Source: Lachnospiraceae bacterium
GTDB taxonomy: Bacteria > Bacillota > Clostridia > Lachnospirales > Lachnospiraceae
NCBI GenBank assembly: GCA_910574195.1
Contig: CAJTBF010000016.1
Coordinates: forward strand, 1 to 64,000
Direction: 5' to 3'
DNA: 64,000 bases
Below the pieces are notes generated by a model. That model ran no database searches. It saw nothing but the letters and a program-made list of their open reading frames with translations, and was not told the origin of the DNA. Below are positions 42,145 to 51,638 of the stretch, in pieces. Both the position numbers and the translations under genes were made by a program. Within the stretch, counting starts at the first letter, position 1; the number at the start of each line of letters is the position of its first letter.

Positions 42145-43587
42145 TCAGCATTTTTTCATCAGCCGAACATAAAATTCCACCGTTTTTACCAGTGTGGCAA
42201 TTGGAACCCTCTCGTTATTCCCATGAATCATTCCCCGTTCCTCTTTCGATAGTTTCATCGCCGAGAACTTATATACCCGATCCGTAATCCTGCAATAATG
42301 CCAGGAATCACTGCACGCCATCATAAGATACGGAGAAACCAACGCTTCCTTCCAGGTATCTGCCACTGCCTGACACAAAGTCCCCCACTCTGCGCAGGAA
42401 GTATCCGATTCTGTGGAGGGATTTCTCCCCTCAAAAATAGATACCTCTATTTTCGGATTCTGAATCACTTTCTCCAGATAATCTCTGGCGGATTCCACCG
42501 TGTCCGTCCCGATCAGACGAAGGTTCATTCCAACAGAAGCTTTGGGCGGAATCACATTAAATGCCTTTCCTCCCTCCATCTTGGTCACCGCACAGGTCGT
42601 CCGCAGCATGGCATTCAGCTCTCCGCCTGATTTCTGGCACACTTTGTCAAAGAGTCCCTCAAAACACCAAAGGTTTGCAAATAATATTTTATATAGAAAT
42701 GTGGAGTGCCTTCCCAAAATATCCAGCATCTCCCGCACCGGTTTAGTCAGCTGTCTTGGGAATGGATGCGCCTCCACATCCACCACTGCCTGCGCCAATT
42801 CTCCTGCAATCGTATGCACCGGCGGCATGGAAGCATGTCCGCCATTGCTTTTGATATGAAATTCAATATTCTCCAAACCTTTCTCTGCAATCCCGATCAA
42901 CGCACATTCCCGTTCCACTCCCGGAAATACATGTTCCACCACGGCGCCGCCTTCATCCACAACCATAGCCGGATGAATCTTCTGTGCCTCAAACCAATCC
43001 ACAATAGCCGGACAAGTCGGTCCATTGATCTCCTCCTGTCCGGAAAATGCAAAATAAATATCGTGTTCCGGTGTATATCCTTCTGCAAGTAATTGTTCGG
43101 CCGCTTCCAGGATCCCGCATAAAGTTCCTTTCGTATCCAATGTTCCACGGCCCCATAACACACCGTTCTCCACCAGGCCGTCAAACGCCGGTTTCTCCCA
43201 CTGGGATTCTTCCACAGGCACTACATCATAATGGGACATCAGTACCACAGGATCTCCCTCCCGTTTTCCCTTCCAACGATAAAGAAGACCGTTCACCCCC
43301 AAAAACTTCCGCTCGCACCGGGCATGAATCTGCGGATATAACTTCGGCAGTAACTCCCGGAATCTCTGAAATTCTGCCTGGTCAATCAGTGTCTCGTCAT
43401 TATAGGAAACTGTTTTACAGCGGATCAGTTCCTGCATATCCCGCACAATCTTTTCTTCATTCAGCTTCACTTCATCCCCCGCCGGAACCAGTTCCTTTCG
43501 CGGCTGAAACATAACGGCGCGAATCACAAGCACCGCAAAAAACGCTACTACAATCAACAAAATAATCCCTGCTATTGTCCAACCCAT
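42145..43587 (-). CDS. Membrane-anchored M20 metallopeptidase
   Basis: 480 residues. One N-terminal membrane span (IAGIILLIVVAFFAVLVIRAV) is followed by an M20 domain: the first zinc His in VVLMSHYDVVPV, the bridging Asp in GRGTLDTKGTL, the catalytic EE in FSGQEEINGP, and DEGG. A dimerisation insert sits in the middle. It resembles carboxypeptidase S/PM20D1-type enzymes that cleave or form N-acyl amino acids. The two membrane-protein genes above it on the same strand may transport the product or substrate (inference). Confidence 0.85.
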   Translation of the reverse strand: MGWTIAGIILLIVVAFFAVLVIRAVMFQPRKELVPAGDEVKLNEEKIVRDMQELIRCKTVSYNDETLIDQAEFQRFRELLPKLYPQIHARCERKFLGVNGLLYRWKGKREGDPVVLMSHYDVVPVEESQWEKPAFDGLVENGVLWGRGTLDTKGTLCGILEAAEQLLAEGYTPEHDIYFAFSGQEEINGPTCPAIVDWFEAQKIHPAMVVDEGGAVVEHVFPGVERECALIGIAEKGLENIEFHIKSNGGHASMPPVHTIAGELAQAVVDVEAHPFPRQLTKPVREMLDILGRHSTFLYKILFANLWCFEGLFDKVCQKSGGELNAMLRTTCAVTKMEGGKAFNVIPPKASVGMNLRLIGTDTVESARDYLEKVIQNPKIEVSIFEGRNPSTESDTSCAEWGTLCQAVADTWKEALVSPYLMMACSDSWHYCRITDRVYKFSAMKLSKEERGMIHGNNERVPIATLVKTVEFYVRLMKKC

Positions 43588-43725
43588 CTTTTGACTATCC
43601 CTTTCTTACTATAATATATCATTTCATTTAATCGCAAAAATGATCTTCCATGTTCCTCATCGGAATTCATCCGGAATCAAATTCTTTTATAAAATCGGAA
43701 GACATATCATTTTCCTGAAACGCCC

Positions 43726-44385
43726 TTACAACATCCCCTTTTTATAAAGGATTCTCGCCGATCCAATTGCAATCAGCGCCCCAACCGGAACCAACACGCC
43801 GACGGAACCGGAGAGCGACGGAACCAATAAGAACAAAACCACCATGAACACCAACGGCGCAATCGATATTTTCCAGTTTTTACTCACATATACCACCGCA
43901 AGTCCGCCAAATAATGATGGCAGAATATTATCAAATGCCGGCTTCACGGCCGGATGATTCAAAATCGGCGTCAAGGGCACCAGCATTGCCACTCCCAGTG
44001 CAATCACAATCGTTGTCACAATGGAAGAGGTCGCTACTGCAATCGTAGATATTACCTCCCCCTCCTCACTCCCCGGTTTGACTTTTGCATTTTCCATGGC
44101 TGTCAGAGCGGCAGGCACTTTCAAATTCGTCAAATTCCCTGTCACAAATGCCAGATAAGAGCCTGCCGTACCCAACATGGGAACAAAGGTCACGACCTCG
44201 ATCAGTCCCACCGTCCAGAAAATCGGCGCTACTCCCAAAAGTCCTGTCAGCACCGGCTTCCAGCCCGGCCATGCCCCATAATAAAAACAAGTCACGATTG
44301 GATATGCAAAAATCATTCCCAGCGCGCTTAAAATCCAGATTCTTCCATAAATATGTGTCCGTTCCGCATAACTTTTCTGTTTCAT
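43726..44385 (-). CDS. Integral membrane protein, partner of DUF5058 protein
   Basis: 219 residues with about six membrane spans (LSALGMIFAYPIVTCFYYG, VLTGLLGVAPIFWTVGLIEV, and later pairs up to VGVLVPVGALIAIGSARIL). No family recognised with confidence. The start has GGGGGTGA upstream and lies 5 bp after the DUF5058 stop, so they form a two-gene unit and probably a heteromeric transporter. Confidence 0.7.
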   Translation of the reverse strand: MKQKSYAERTHIYGRIWILSALGMIFAYPIVTCFYYGAWPGWKPVLTGLLGVAPIFWTVGLIEVVTFVPMLGTAGSYLAFVTGNLTNLKVPAALTAMENAKVKPGSEEGEVISTIAVATSSIVTTIVIALGVAMLVPLTPILNHPAVKPAFDNILPSLFGGLAVVYVSKNWKISIAPLVFMVVLFLLVPSLSGSVGVLVPVGALIAIGSARILYKKGML

Positions 44386-44390
44386 TCCAC

Positions 44391-45116
44391 TCACCCCCTG
44401 ATCACCGGCGTAATTACTGCTGCAAACACCATCGCACAAAGCATACTGACCGGCAATGCATAATTCTCCAGCCATTTCATCCCGCATTTTTTAATCAGCA
44501 ATCCGCAGATTCCCATGACCAATGCAGAAAACAGAAGGACAAAAATCGGGATCCATCCAACCAAACCGGAACGGATATCCGCAAACACCATCCCCAGGAA
44601 CGCAGAAATCATCCCAAGAAACATAGCCGTCATCACAATGTCGCCCCATTTTCCATCTTTATTCTTAATCTTCATCAAACCGCCCTGTATTTTCTTAATA
44701 AAAAGCGGTACCCAAATCAATCCCGGAAAAATCCCCAATGTCATCACCCAGCAGATAGCGGTGTACACTTTGGGATCCGTTACCGTCTCCGATAAGGAAA
44801 TGCCCAACGCCTGCGCCGTAGATGTAGCTGCCGGCAATTCATATGTAATTGCTCCGATCACACTTAAACGAAGCCAGGGCAGCGGCAGCCCCAGAAATTT
44901 TGACAACGTAATTACTCCCAGCAGAATCGACACTGCCGGTGCAACGGTAAACACCGCCGTGGAAAACATGGTTTTCCGCATCTGTGCAGGATTCACGCCA
45001 ATTTCTTTTCCGTGCCGGTACGCACGCACCAAAAAGAAAATGGACTGTGCAATTACAAACAGAATCACCAGCCCTGCCAGAAGAAATAAAATTGTACTAT
45101 TTGGATCAAATCCCAT
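44391..45116 (-). CDS. DUF5058-type membrane protein
   Basis: 241 residues with about six spans: ILFLLAGLVILFVIAQSIFFLVRAY at the start and a charged cytoplasmic hairpin RKTMFSTAVF. Clostridial DUF5058 proteins share this size and start; function unknown but transporter-like. GGAGGAAGAGT precedes the ATG. Adjacent to the second membrane protein and the M20 peptidase on one strand. Confidence 0.72.
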   Translation of the reverse strand: MGFDPNSTILFLLAGLVILFVIAQSIFFLVRAYRHGKEIGVNPAQMRKTMFSTAVFTVAPAVSILLGVITLSKFLGLPLPWLRLSVIGAITYELPAATSTAQALGISLSETVTDPKVYTAICWVMTLGIFPGLIWVPLFIKKIQGGLMKIKNKDGKWGDIVMTAMFLGMISAFLGMVFADIRSGLVGWIPIFVLLFSALVMGICGLLIKKCGMKWLENYALPVSMLCAMVFAAVITPVIRG

Positions 45117-45243
45117 ACTCTCTTCCTCCGTAAAGTCATATTTTTTCTATTATACGACTATATTCCAGGAAAAGCCATCTTATTTTCGTTATTGTCAGAA
45201 TATGTGGAACAATTCGGCCCGGGACTTTGCACTCGCTGCAAAG

Positions 45244-45606
45244 CTAGAGCATATTTGAAAACAGCCTGTAAAATTCTTCCGCCTGCTCCATCGTATGTTT
45301 CCAGCCATATTTTTTCAGATCTACTTTCCACCCTGCGTCCGTCTTCTGTACCTGTACCCCCTCTTTCTCCAATAATTGCTTCTGCATATCCGGAGTCTCA
45401 AAAGCTGCCGCTCCACTTAACCTGCCTGCTGCATTCACAATCCGATGCGCCGGCACCTGTTCCCCCGCACGCCCTTTACGCAGCGCATAACCCACTTGCC
45501 GGGCATGGTTCGGGTTTCCGCAGAGCAGTGCAATCTGTCCATAGGTGGCCACTTTCCCTGCCGGAATCTGTGCACATACATATGCCATTTTTTGATAAAA
45601 CTCCAT
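45244..45606 (-). CDS. Alkyltransferase-like (ATL) protein, MGMT fold without catalytic Cys
   Basis: 120 residues of the O6-alkylguanine-DNA transferase DNA-binding domain. KVATYGQIALLCGNPNHARQVGYAL is the HTH with the arginine finger, but the acceptor motif PCHR is VPAHR (51-55): the cysteine is alanine. Such ATL proteins bind alkylated guanine and hand it to nucleotide excision repair rather than repairing it themselves (known family behaviour). The C-terminus (YGWKHTMEQAEEFYRLF) is longer than minimal ATLs. GGGAGGAG lies before the ATG. Confidence 0.9.
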   Translation of the reverse strand: MEFYQKMAYVCAQIPAGKVATYGQIALLCGNPNHARQVGYALRKGRAGEQVPAHRIVNAAGRLSGAAAFETPDMQKQLLEKEGVQVQKTDAGWKVDLKKYGWKHTMEQAEEFYRLFSNML

Positions 45607-45646
45607 CCGCTCTCTCCTCCCCTTTCTGATAAATACAAATAATAAA

Positions 45647-45684
45647 GAGGTCTGCCCGGTCGTTTATCCGGTAAAGGCAGACTC
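45647..45684 (-). promoter_or_regulatory. Terminator-like hairpin in the ATL gene leader
   Basis: GAGtCTGCC / GGCAGACTC arms around a 20-nt loop, with TTTATTATTT after it on the minus strand. It lies between the ATL promoter (45738-45766) and the ATL start, so it could act as an attenuator rather than an end of a gene. Confidence 0.5.
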
Positions 45685-45737
45685 TTGTTTTCCCAAAGAC
45701 CAGCCACATCACAGGCAATTATTTCTTTCTATTCATA

Positions 45738-45766
45738 ATTATAAAATGCACTTTAGTGTATGGCAA
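45738..45766 (-). promoter_or_regulatory. Promoter of the ATL gene (TTGCCA-17-TATAAT)
   Basis: On the minus strand TTGCCA (45761-45766), 17-bp spacer, TATAAT (45738-45743), about 130 bp upstream of the ATG. Confidence 0.7.
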
Positions 45767-45808
45767 CGGAAATTTCCCGGCATCCCTCCAAATATTTGAT
45801 ACTTTTAT

Positions 45809-45837
45809 TTTACTTCTTTTTGCAAATGCGTTATAAT
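45809..45837 (+). promoter_or_regulatory. Promoter of azlCD (TTTACT-17-TATAAT)
   Basis: TTTACT (45809-45814), 17-bp spacer, TATAAT (45832-45837). A 100-nt leader follows in which GGGAAGATTTCTC and GGAGAATCCC form a hairpin, then CCGGGCACGCCC. The leader may be regulatory; I do not match it to a known riboswitch. Confidence 0.6.
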
Positions 45838-45938
45838 AGGGAAGATTTCTCTTTAAGGAGAATCCCTTCGTTGCCGGGCACGCCCATAGGATGTGAACAG
45901 TAATATTTATTCCAAACTATAAAATTGCAGGTGCAGCT

Positions 45939-46691
45939 ATGAATTATACAAAAGAAACTTACTCTCTGACTACAAAAACAAACCTTACCGCACTTCGAAA
46001 CGGTTTTCACGACGGCATTCCCATCGGCCTGGGGTATTTTGCCGTTTCTTTTTCACTTGGAATCGCCGCAAAAAACGCAGGGCTTACCCCGTTTCAGGGA
46101 TTCCTTGCCAGTCTTTTATGCAACGCCTCCGCCGGAGAATATGCCGGATTTACTCTGATCGCAGCAGGCGCGTCCTATCTTGAGATCGCCATTGTAACAT
46201 TGATCACCAATGCCCGTTATCTCTTAATGAGTTGTGCGATGAGCCAGCGTCTTTCTCCAAAAATGCCCGGTTATCACCGTCCTCTGATGGCGTTTCACAT
46301 TACAGATGAATTGTTCGGAATCGCCGTCGCCCGTCCGGGATACCTGAATCCCTATTACAGTTACGGAGCCGTACTGATTGCTTCCCCCTGCTGGGCTTTG
46401 GGGACCGCATTGGGCGCCATAGCCGGAAATCTACTGCCTCTTCGGCTGGTCAGCGCATGTAGTGTGGCGCTTTATGGGATGTTTCTCGCCGTAATCATCC
46501 CGGCAGCCCGGCAAAGCAAAGTCATCGCAGGTCTGATTCTCCTTTGTTTTCTCACAAGCTTTGGCGCGTCTTACCTGCCCGTGGTATCCGAAGCGTCCAG
46601 CGGAACACGTACCATCATCCTGACGCTGGTACTTTCCTCGGCCGCTGCTATTCTATTTCCAAAAGAAACCAAAGAGGAGGAAGAATCCTGA
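45939..46691 (+). CDS. azlC: AzlC-type branched-chain amino acid exporter subunit
   Basis: 250 residues. AzlC with AzlD exports branched-chain amino acids. GFHDGIPIGLGYFAVSFSLG (about 22-41) is the family signature, ITNARYLLMSCAMSQRL (about 91-107) and HITDELFGIA follow, and about seven spans are visible. The stop overlaps the azlD start (TGATG), so translation is coupled. Confidence 0.9.
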   Translation: MNYTKETYSLTTKTNLTALRNGFHDGIPIGLGYFAVSFSLGIAAKNAGLTPFQGFLASLLCNASAGEYAGFTLIAAGASYLEIAIVTLITNARYLLMSCAMSQRLSPKMPGYHRPLMAFHITDELFGIAVARPGYLNPYYSYGAVLIASPCWALGTALGAIAGNLLPLRLVSACSVALYGMFLAVIIPAARQSKVIAGLILLCFLTSFGASYLPVVSEASSGTRTIILTLVLSSAAAILFPKETKEEEES

Positions 46692-46996
46692 TGCAAAGTA
46701 CCTATATTTACCTTTTGATTATGGCCGGGGTATCCTATATCATCCGGGTTCTTCCCATGACTTTGATCCGCAAGCCTATTCAAAATAAGTTTTTCCAGTC
46801 TTTTCTATATTATGTTCCCTATGTGACTCTTGCCGTCATGACCTTCCCGGCTATTATCGAAGCGACGCAAAGTCCCGTTTCCGGCCTTTTGGCCCTGATT
46901 CTGGGAATCGCTGCCGCCTGGTTCGGAGCCGATCTGTTCAAAACGGCCCTTCTGTGCTGCGCCGCGGTATTGGCCGCCGAATGGTTCTTATTATAA
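46691..46996 (+). CDS. azlD: AzlD-type small exporter subunit
   Basis: 101 residues, three or four spans: LLIMAGVSYIIRVLPMTLI (8-26) with the conserved RVLP, then FFQSFLYYVPYVTLAVMTFPAI and an Ala-rich C-terminal span. GAGGAGGAAG lies before the ATG that overlaps the azlC stop. Works with AzlC. Confidence 0.9.
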   Translation: MQSTYIYLLIMAGVSYIIRVLPMTLIRKPIQNKFFQSFLYYVPYVTLAVMTFPAIIEATQSPVSGLLALILGIAAAWFGADLFKTALLCCAAVLAAEWFLL

Positions 46997-47059
46997 ATTC
47001 CGTTTTCCCGAAAATAAATGACTCGAACCACTAAAGAAGTTTTGGAAAGATGACGATAT

Positions 47060-47190
47060 AATTTTAAGGGCTAAATCTAACATAGTCATACTTTTAACAA
47101 ACAAGAAAGTTTCATTCTTTCTGTTCCCATAGGGCAAGAAAGAATTTTCCTGCCGCAGGATGCTTCAAAACTGCCAGCGGCAGGTTTTTC
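47060..47190 (+). ncRNA. Candidate structured RNA or 3' region with two hairpins
   Basis: TATAAT near 47055 is followed by TTCTTTC-CCC-ata-GGG-GAAAGAA (47115-47144) and then CCTGCCGC-20 nt-GCGGCAGG-TTTTT (47149-47189), a clear terminator. No -35 box is convincing, so it may be the azlCD 3' untranslated region instead. The rest of the gap to 47457 shows no supported gene. Confidence 0.4.
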
Positions 47191-47459
47191 AAATTGTATC
47201 AGTTAGTTACAGAAAAAAGGAGTCATGCATATTATGAGAGAAAGCGCTACATCTAATATCCGGCCGCCGTGTCGACTTGTGTCTCTCCTTCCCCACAGTC
47301 GTTCACCGGCAGAAGAATGAATACGGCAGAATCCTGTATCCGGATGTACTGCCATTTCAGCCAATATATATGTATCTTTCCGGTTCATTAGCGCAACCGC
47401 TGACCGGAGCGTAAACAGTAACCCAAAAACAGCCCCGCGCGTCCGGAAGATTTCCGGCA

Positions 47460-47488
47460 TTGTGCTTTGTGGCAAATTGCGGTATACT
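47460..47488 (+). promoter_or_regulatory. Promoter of the LPKTG protein gene (TTGTGC-17-TATACT)
   Basis: TTGTGC (47460-47465), 17-bp spacer, TATACT (47483-47488), about 37 bp before the ATG chosen. Confidence 0.55.
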
Positions 47489-47524
47489 GATAAGACGATA
47501 ACAAGTCAAAAAGGATATGAGGAA

Positions 47525-50500
47525 ATGACGATGAGAAAGAAAAACAAAGCAAAATCTCTGGCGATGTTTCTGAGTACATGCGCGGCATCGCTTTTTATAC
47601 CACTGGCTACTACTGCGGCGGACGGTACCGGTGTCAAATCCACCTGGAATATAGAGACAGAAGGATCTTTCACAATCACTGCCGATGAATGCGCCGGCGG
47701 ATGTAAAGGTCATACCATTCAGGGATCCGGTAAGGAAACATCCAACACAATCGCCGTATTGAGCGGTACCCATGAAATCACTCTCTGGGACGTGAATATC
47801 AAAGTACCCGAAGATGCGTCCGGACGAGGCGCACTTTCCCTTGATTCTGGTGATATGGATCCGGATGACCCTACGAAGATAGAATATACAGATGTGCACC
47901 TTACTCTGAAGGGAGACAATAAACTGGTCAGTGAAAATTATAAGGCCGGTGTTCGTGTCCCGGAACGTGCCAGACTGACCATTGATGAATCCACTGAAGA
48001 AAATTCCAGTACAGGTAAACCATGGGGCGGTTCTCTGGAAGCCAGGGCCACCAATACAGGTTCCGGTATCGGTGGGGAGGGATTCGCACCAGACCACTCT
48101 GCCGGAGATATCACAATCAACAGCGGTACCGTAAAAGCATACGGCGCAGCAACCGGGGCAGGTATCGGCGGAAACCAGGATGGAGGCGCCGGAACCATTA
48201 CGATCAATGAAGGAGCTACCGTAGAGGCATATGGCGGAAACGGCGACGCTTCCGGTCTTTCTCCCGGCCCCGGCATCGGCGGGGGCGGTTCCAACGGCGG
48301 CACCGGCGACGTCATCCTCAACGGCGGAGATGTCACGGTAAAGGGCGGCACCACCCCTAATGGTAATTCCAATTACTGTATCAATGCCGGTTCCCTTTCT
48401 TCCAAAGAAGGCGCTACCATCGTAATTGAGGCCAATCAGTTACCTCTGGAAACCATGGACACTTCTAACTTTAACGGTATGATCTGGTCTACCAAGATCG
48501 TAAAGGATGATCAGGGAAACGACGTAGAAGTCCATGATACCTGTCAGGTTTACGGATATGCGACAATTCCGCCAAATAATTTTAAAGTAAATAAAGGTGA
48601 GATCCTGAATATTCCACCCGGAAATGCCGTAATCATCCCACCGGGAACCCGTTGGGGCTTTGCCGGTTCCGTTACCGGCGGCGGCAGCATCATCAACGCC
48701 AACCTTCTGGATGAAATGGGCGGATCTATTCTGAATATCAATCTGGAGGTCATGCTTGAAAAGAGTGACATTATACCGGAAAAAGGGCTTATTTACAAAG
48801 GGAAAAATAAGGTCTTATTAAATAATAACTTAAGTGACCCGAAGGGCTTTTCTATCCGGCCCCAGCGATCCATCGGCGGAAAGAACTTTGACGTCAGCTA
48901 CGCCGGCTGGACCTGTACCATCACGAAAAAGAACGCCCAGCCCCCTGCCGCAACCTATACGGATGTTACGGACAGCGGCACTTACATCCTTACCTTTGAA
49001 CAGCCAAACGGAGATCAGTATAATTTTGTCATAGACGATTTTACCATTGCACCGCGTTCTCTGAAAGAATGTACCATCAATCCGATTCCGGACGCCATAT
49101 ACACCGGCAACGCAATCTCTCCGGAACCGATCGTACAGTATGATAATCTTCGTCTCACCAAGGGACTGGATTATATGGTAAATTATCAGAACAACACCAA
49201 TGTTACCGAAAAAGCCGAGGTCATCGTCTATGCCGGACCAAGCGGCAATTTTACAGATACACAGAGCGTCAATTTCGCGATCAAACCGATTCCTCTTGAG
49301 AATGCCACCGTATTGCTGGCGAAACCCGTAGTTCCTTATAACGGGGAAGCTCAGGAACCGGAGATCTCCGTTTTTGTCGGAGCCAAGGAACTGGAAAAAG
49401 ACAAGGATTACACCGTGGAGGCATCCGCAGATAATTATGTCAATGCCGGAGAAATTACTCTCACGATCGTCGGAATGGGTAACTACGGAGGAAGCCCGCC
49501 GACCGTAACCTATACCATTGAACCGATCATCGTCGACGTCACCGCCGCTTCCGCACAGGACCGGAAGTTTGACGGAACCGACGACGTGAAGATCCTTTCC
49601 ATGGAATATGACAAGAGTAAAATTCTGCCCGTGGACAATGGGCTGGTGAATCTGAAAGATTTCAACGGAGTAACCGGAAAGATTTCCAGTTCCCATGTAG
49701 GTACTTACGATCATATTACTTTTGAGAATATGACGCTTGCCGATAAAGACGCCGGCTCTAATGACCGGGGCTGCAACTATCTCTTAAAGGGCACCGGAGA
49801 AGGCGGTACCGTACCGCTGGATCCGCACGTCACCATCAGTCAGGCAGACGGTCCGGAACTGGAAGTCGCTGTGGATTATGACGTCAGCCCCAATTTTGAG
49901 AACAGATTCTGTGCCGTTTTGAAACCGGAATTCATAGACAACGCCATCGAGGCGGAAGGTTTCAGTTATCAGTATGAATACCAGATTGACGGAGAGGAAA
50001 CCTGGCGGCCGGCCAACAATCCGGACGGCACATATACATTAGACGATATCAAACCGGGAGACGAATACACCTTTGCGATTCGTACCGTAGAGACGGACGA
50101 TGTAAAAGAGGGGCAGTCCGAACCGAAGACCGTTGTCTTTGAGAAATTGGAACGAGAATTACCGAAACCGGTGATCTCCTATACACAAAATGAAAACGGA
50201 CTGTATACCGCAGTCATCACCGTAGATCCGCCGGTTGCGAATGTGCAGTATAGCTTTACCGGAGAAGAAGAAGACTTCAGCGAAAACAACACAAAAGCAG
50301 ACTGTGAACCCAATACGCCTTATACCGGCTATATTCGGGTACCGGCAGACGAACTTTACAAAGCAAGCGCGATTGTGGCTTCCGATGAACTGACTACCCC
50401 GGATTCCGAGGTGGCCGCGCCCGAGGTAAGCCCGTCCGGCGATTTTGTCGGTACGATCAATGTCTCCTTGAGCTGCGCTACCGACGGAGCCGAGATTTAC

Positions 50501-51460
50501 TACACCATTGATGGCAGCGAACCGGAGATTTCCGAAGAGACTCTATATGCAGAACCATTTGAGGTCAGCACAACGCTTACCGTCAAAGCCGTTGCGGTTC
50601 GTGAAAATATGACGCAAAGTAAAGCGGTTGCTGTGCTTTTGAATAAGACCGGAGATGCAGCCGTACAAGGGCAGGTAACCTTCTCGGAAGGAATCCTGGA
50701 CTCCTATCCGGGGCTTGCAAATACAGAATACAACAGTCCGGAATCCATTATGGCGCAATTGACCAGTATTCTCTCCTCCATACCCGGATATAGTTACGAG
50801 CGGATGGCATTCTACGATATCAGCGTGATGCTGAGTACAGACGGTGGAGTAACCTGGGTTCCGGGAACTCTGGATAATTTCCCGGAGGAAGGCGTAACCA
50901 TTACCATGCCATATCCGGCAGGTACCAGCATGGAAACACAGGATTTTGCCGTAGGGCATATGTTTGCGGAAGACAGCGAACGGCTTCATATCGCAGCAGG
51001 CGTAACGGAAGTTGGAGTGACGACAGGCGGCCTTTCGACACTCCCGGCTAATACACAGGCAATGCAGGCGATACAAAAAACGCCAAACGGAATCACCTTT
51101 ACGGTAAAGAGTACCTCGCCTCTGGCAATCGCATGGAAGGATACCTCTGGATCCGGTGGATCAAGCGGTTCAGGCGATGACAACAATACGGGCGGTGATA
51201 ACCCAGACGATAACAATAGGGGCGATGGCAACCCTTCCGACCCCGATGATCCACGAAATGCACAGGCAAACGGAACTCCTTCCAGCCTGGCAGCGGACGC
51301 ACAAAACAGTGAAAATGATGCAAACGCTGTAAAAGACGCAGTATCTTCTCTACTGCCAAAAACCGGTGATCCGGTTTCCTTCATTCCATGGATTCTCATA
51401 GCCGCGGCATGTATTGGAATTATTGTTTATATCAGAAAGAAGAATAAACGGCGCCGTTGA
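47525..51460 (+). CDS. Large LPKTG-anchored surface protein
   Basis: About 1311 residues. A signal peptide (KSLAMFLSTCAASLFIPLATTAA) opens it. Residues ~175-275 hold repeats of GxGIGG and (D/T)ITINxGTVxAYG, a right-handed beta-helix-like pattern seen in clostridial surface proteins. Beta-sandwich domains follow, including a YDG-like stretch (VDVTAASAQDRKFDGTDDV) and a chitobiase/FN3-type unit (ISCATDGAEIYYTIDGSEP region). A Gly/Ser/Asp-rich spacer precedes LPKTG (about 1277-1281), a membrane span and RKKNKRRR. A sortase would anchor it to peptidoglycan. The ligand is unknown. ATG at 47531 is an alternative start. Confidence 0.85.
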   Translation: MTMRKKNKAKSLAMFLSTCAASLFIPLATTAADGTGVKSTWNIETEGSFTITADECAGGCKGHTIQGSGKETSNTIAVLSGTHEITLWDVNIKVPEDASGRGALSLDSGDMDPDDPTKIEYTDVHLTLKGDNKLVSENYKAGVRVPERARLTIDESTEENSSTGKPWGGSLEARATNTGSGIGGEGFAPDHSAGDITINSGTVKAYGAATGAGIGGNQDGGAGTITINEGATVEAYGGNGDASGLSPGPGIGGGGSNGGTGDVILNGGDVTVKGGTTPNGNSNYCINAGSLSSKEGATIVIEANQLPLETMDTSNFNGMIWSTKIVKDDQGNDVEVHDTCQVYGYATIPPNNFKVNKGEILNIPPGNAVIIPPGTRWGFAGSVTGGGSIINANLLDEMGGSILNINLEVMLEKSDIIPEKGLIYKGKNKVLLNNNLSDPKGFSIRPQRSIGGKNFDVSYAGWTCTITKKNAQPPAATYTDVTDSGTYILTFEQPNGDQYNFVIDDFTIAPRSLKECTINPIPDAIYTGNAISPEPIVQYDNLRLTKGLDYMVNYQNNTNVTEKAEVIVYAGPSGNFTDTQSVNFAIKPIPLENATVLLAKPVVPYNGEAQEPEISVFVGAKELEKDKDYTVEASADNYVNAGEITLTIVGMGNYGGSPPTVTYTIEPIIVDVTAASAQDRKFDGTDDVKILSMEYDKSKILPVDNGLVNLKDFNGVTGKISSSHVGTYDHITFENMTLADKDAGSNDRGCNYLLKGTGEGGTVPLDPHVTISQADGPELEVAVDYDVSPNFENRFCAVLKPEFIDNAIEAEGFSYQYEYQIDGEETWRPANNPDGTYTLDDIKPGDEYTFAIRTVETDDVKEGQSEPKTVVFEKLERELPKPVISYTQNENGLYTAVITVDPPVANVQYSFTGEEEDFSENNTKADCEPNTPYTGYIRVPADELYKASAIVASDELTTPDSEVAAPEVSPSGDFVGTINVSLSCATDGAEIYYTIDGSEPEISEETLYAEPFEVSTTLTVKAVAVRENMTQSKAVAVLLNKTGDAAVQGQVTFSEGILDSYPGLANTEYNSPESIMAQLTSILSSIPGYSYERMAFYDISVMLSTDGGVTWVPGTLDNFPEEGVTITMPYPAGTSMETQDFAVGHMFAEDSERLHIAAGVTEVGVTTGGLSTLPANTQAMQAIQKTPNGITFTVKSTSPLAIAWKDTSGSGGSSGSGDDNNTGGDNPDDNNRGDGNPSDPDDPRNAQANGTPSSLAADAQNSENDANAVKDAVSSLLPKTGDPVSFIPWILIAAACIGIIVYIRKKNKRRR

Positions 51461-51490
51461 TCTGAGAAAACATCTTACAGACAAAAAAAC

Positions 51491-51538
51491 AGGCTGCTCC
51501 ACAGAGGATTTTCCCTCCATGGAGCAGCCTATATTTTT
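51491..51538 (+). terminator. Terminator after the surface protein gene
   Basis: AGGCTGCTCCA and TGGAGCAGCCT pair around an 18-nt centre, followed by ATATTTTTAT; an A-run lies on the left, so it may work both ways against the convergent gene. Confidence 0.8.
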
Positions 51539-51638
51539 ATCCGTTCTACATATTTATTATCTGCATCTGATAAGGGATACCCCTTCGGCAGACATCCTGT
51601 AACACAATCCCCTTATTTTATCCTATACGGATTCGAAC

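Noticed and set aside
45476-45718. Frame overlapping the ATL gene on the same strand
   Set aside because: It runs through the leader hairpin and the ATL start in another frame.
47225-47320. Short frame after GGAG before the surface protein
   Set aside because: About 31 codons, no family resemblance and no conserved context.
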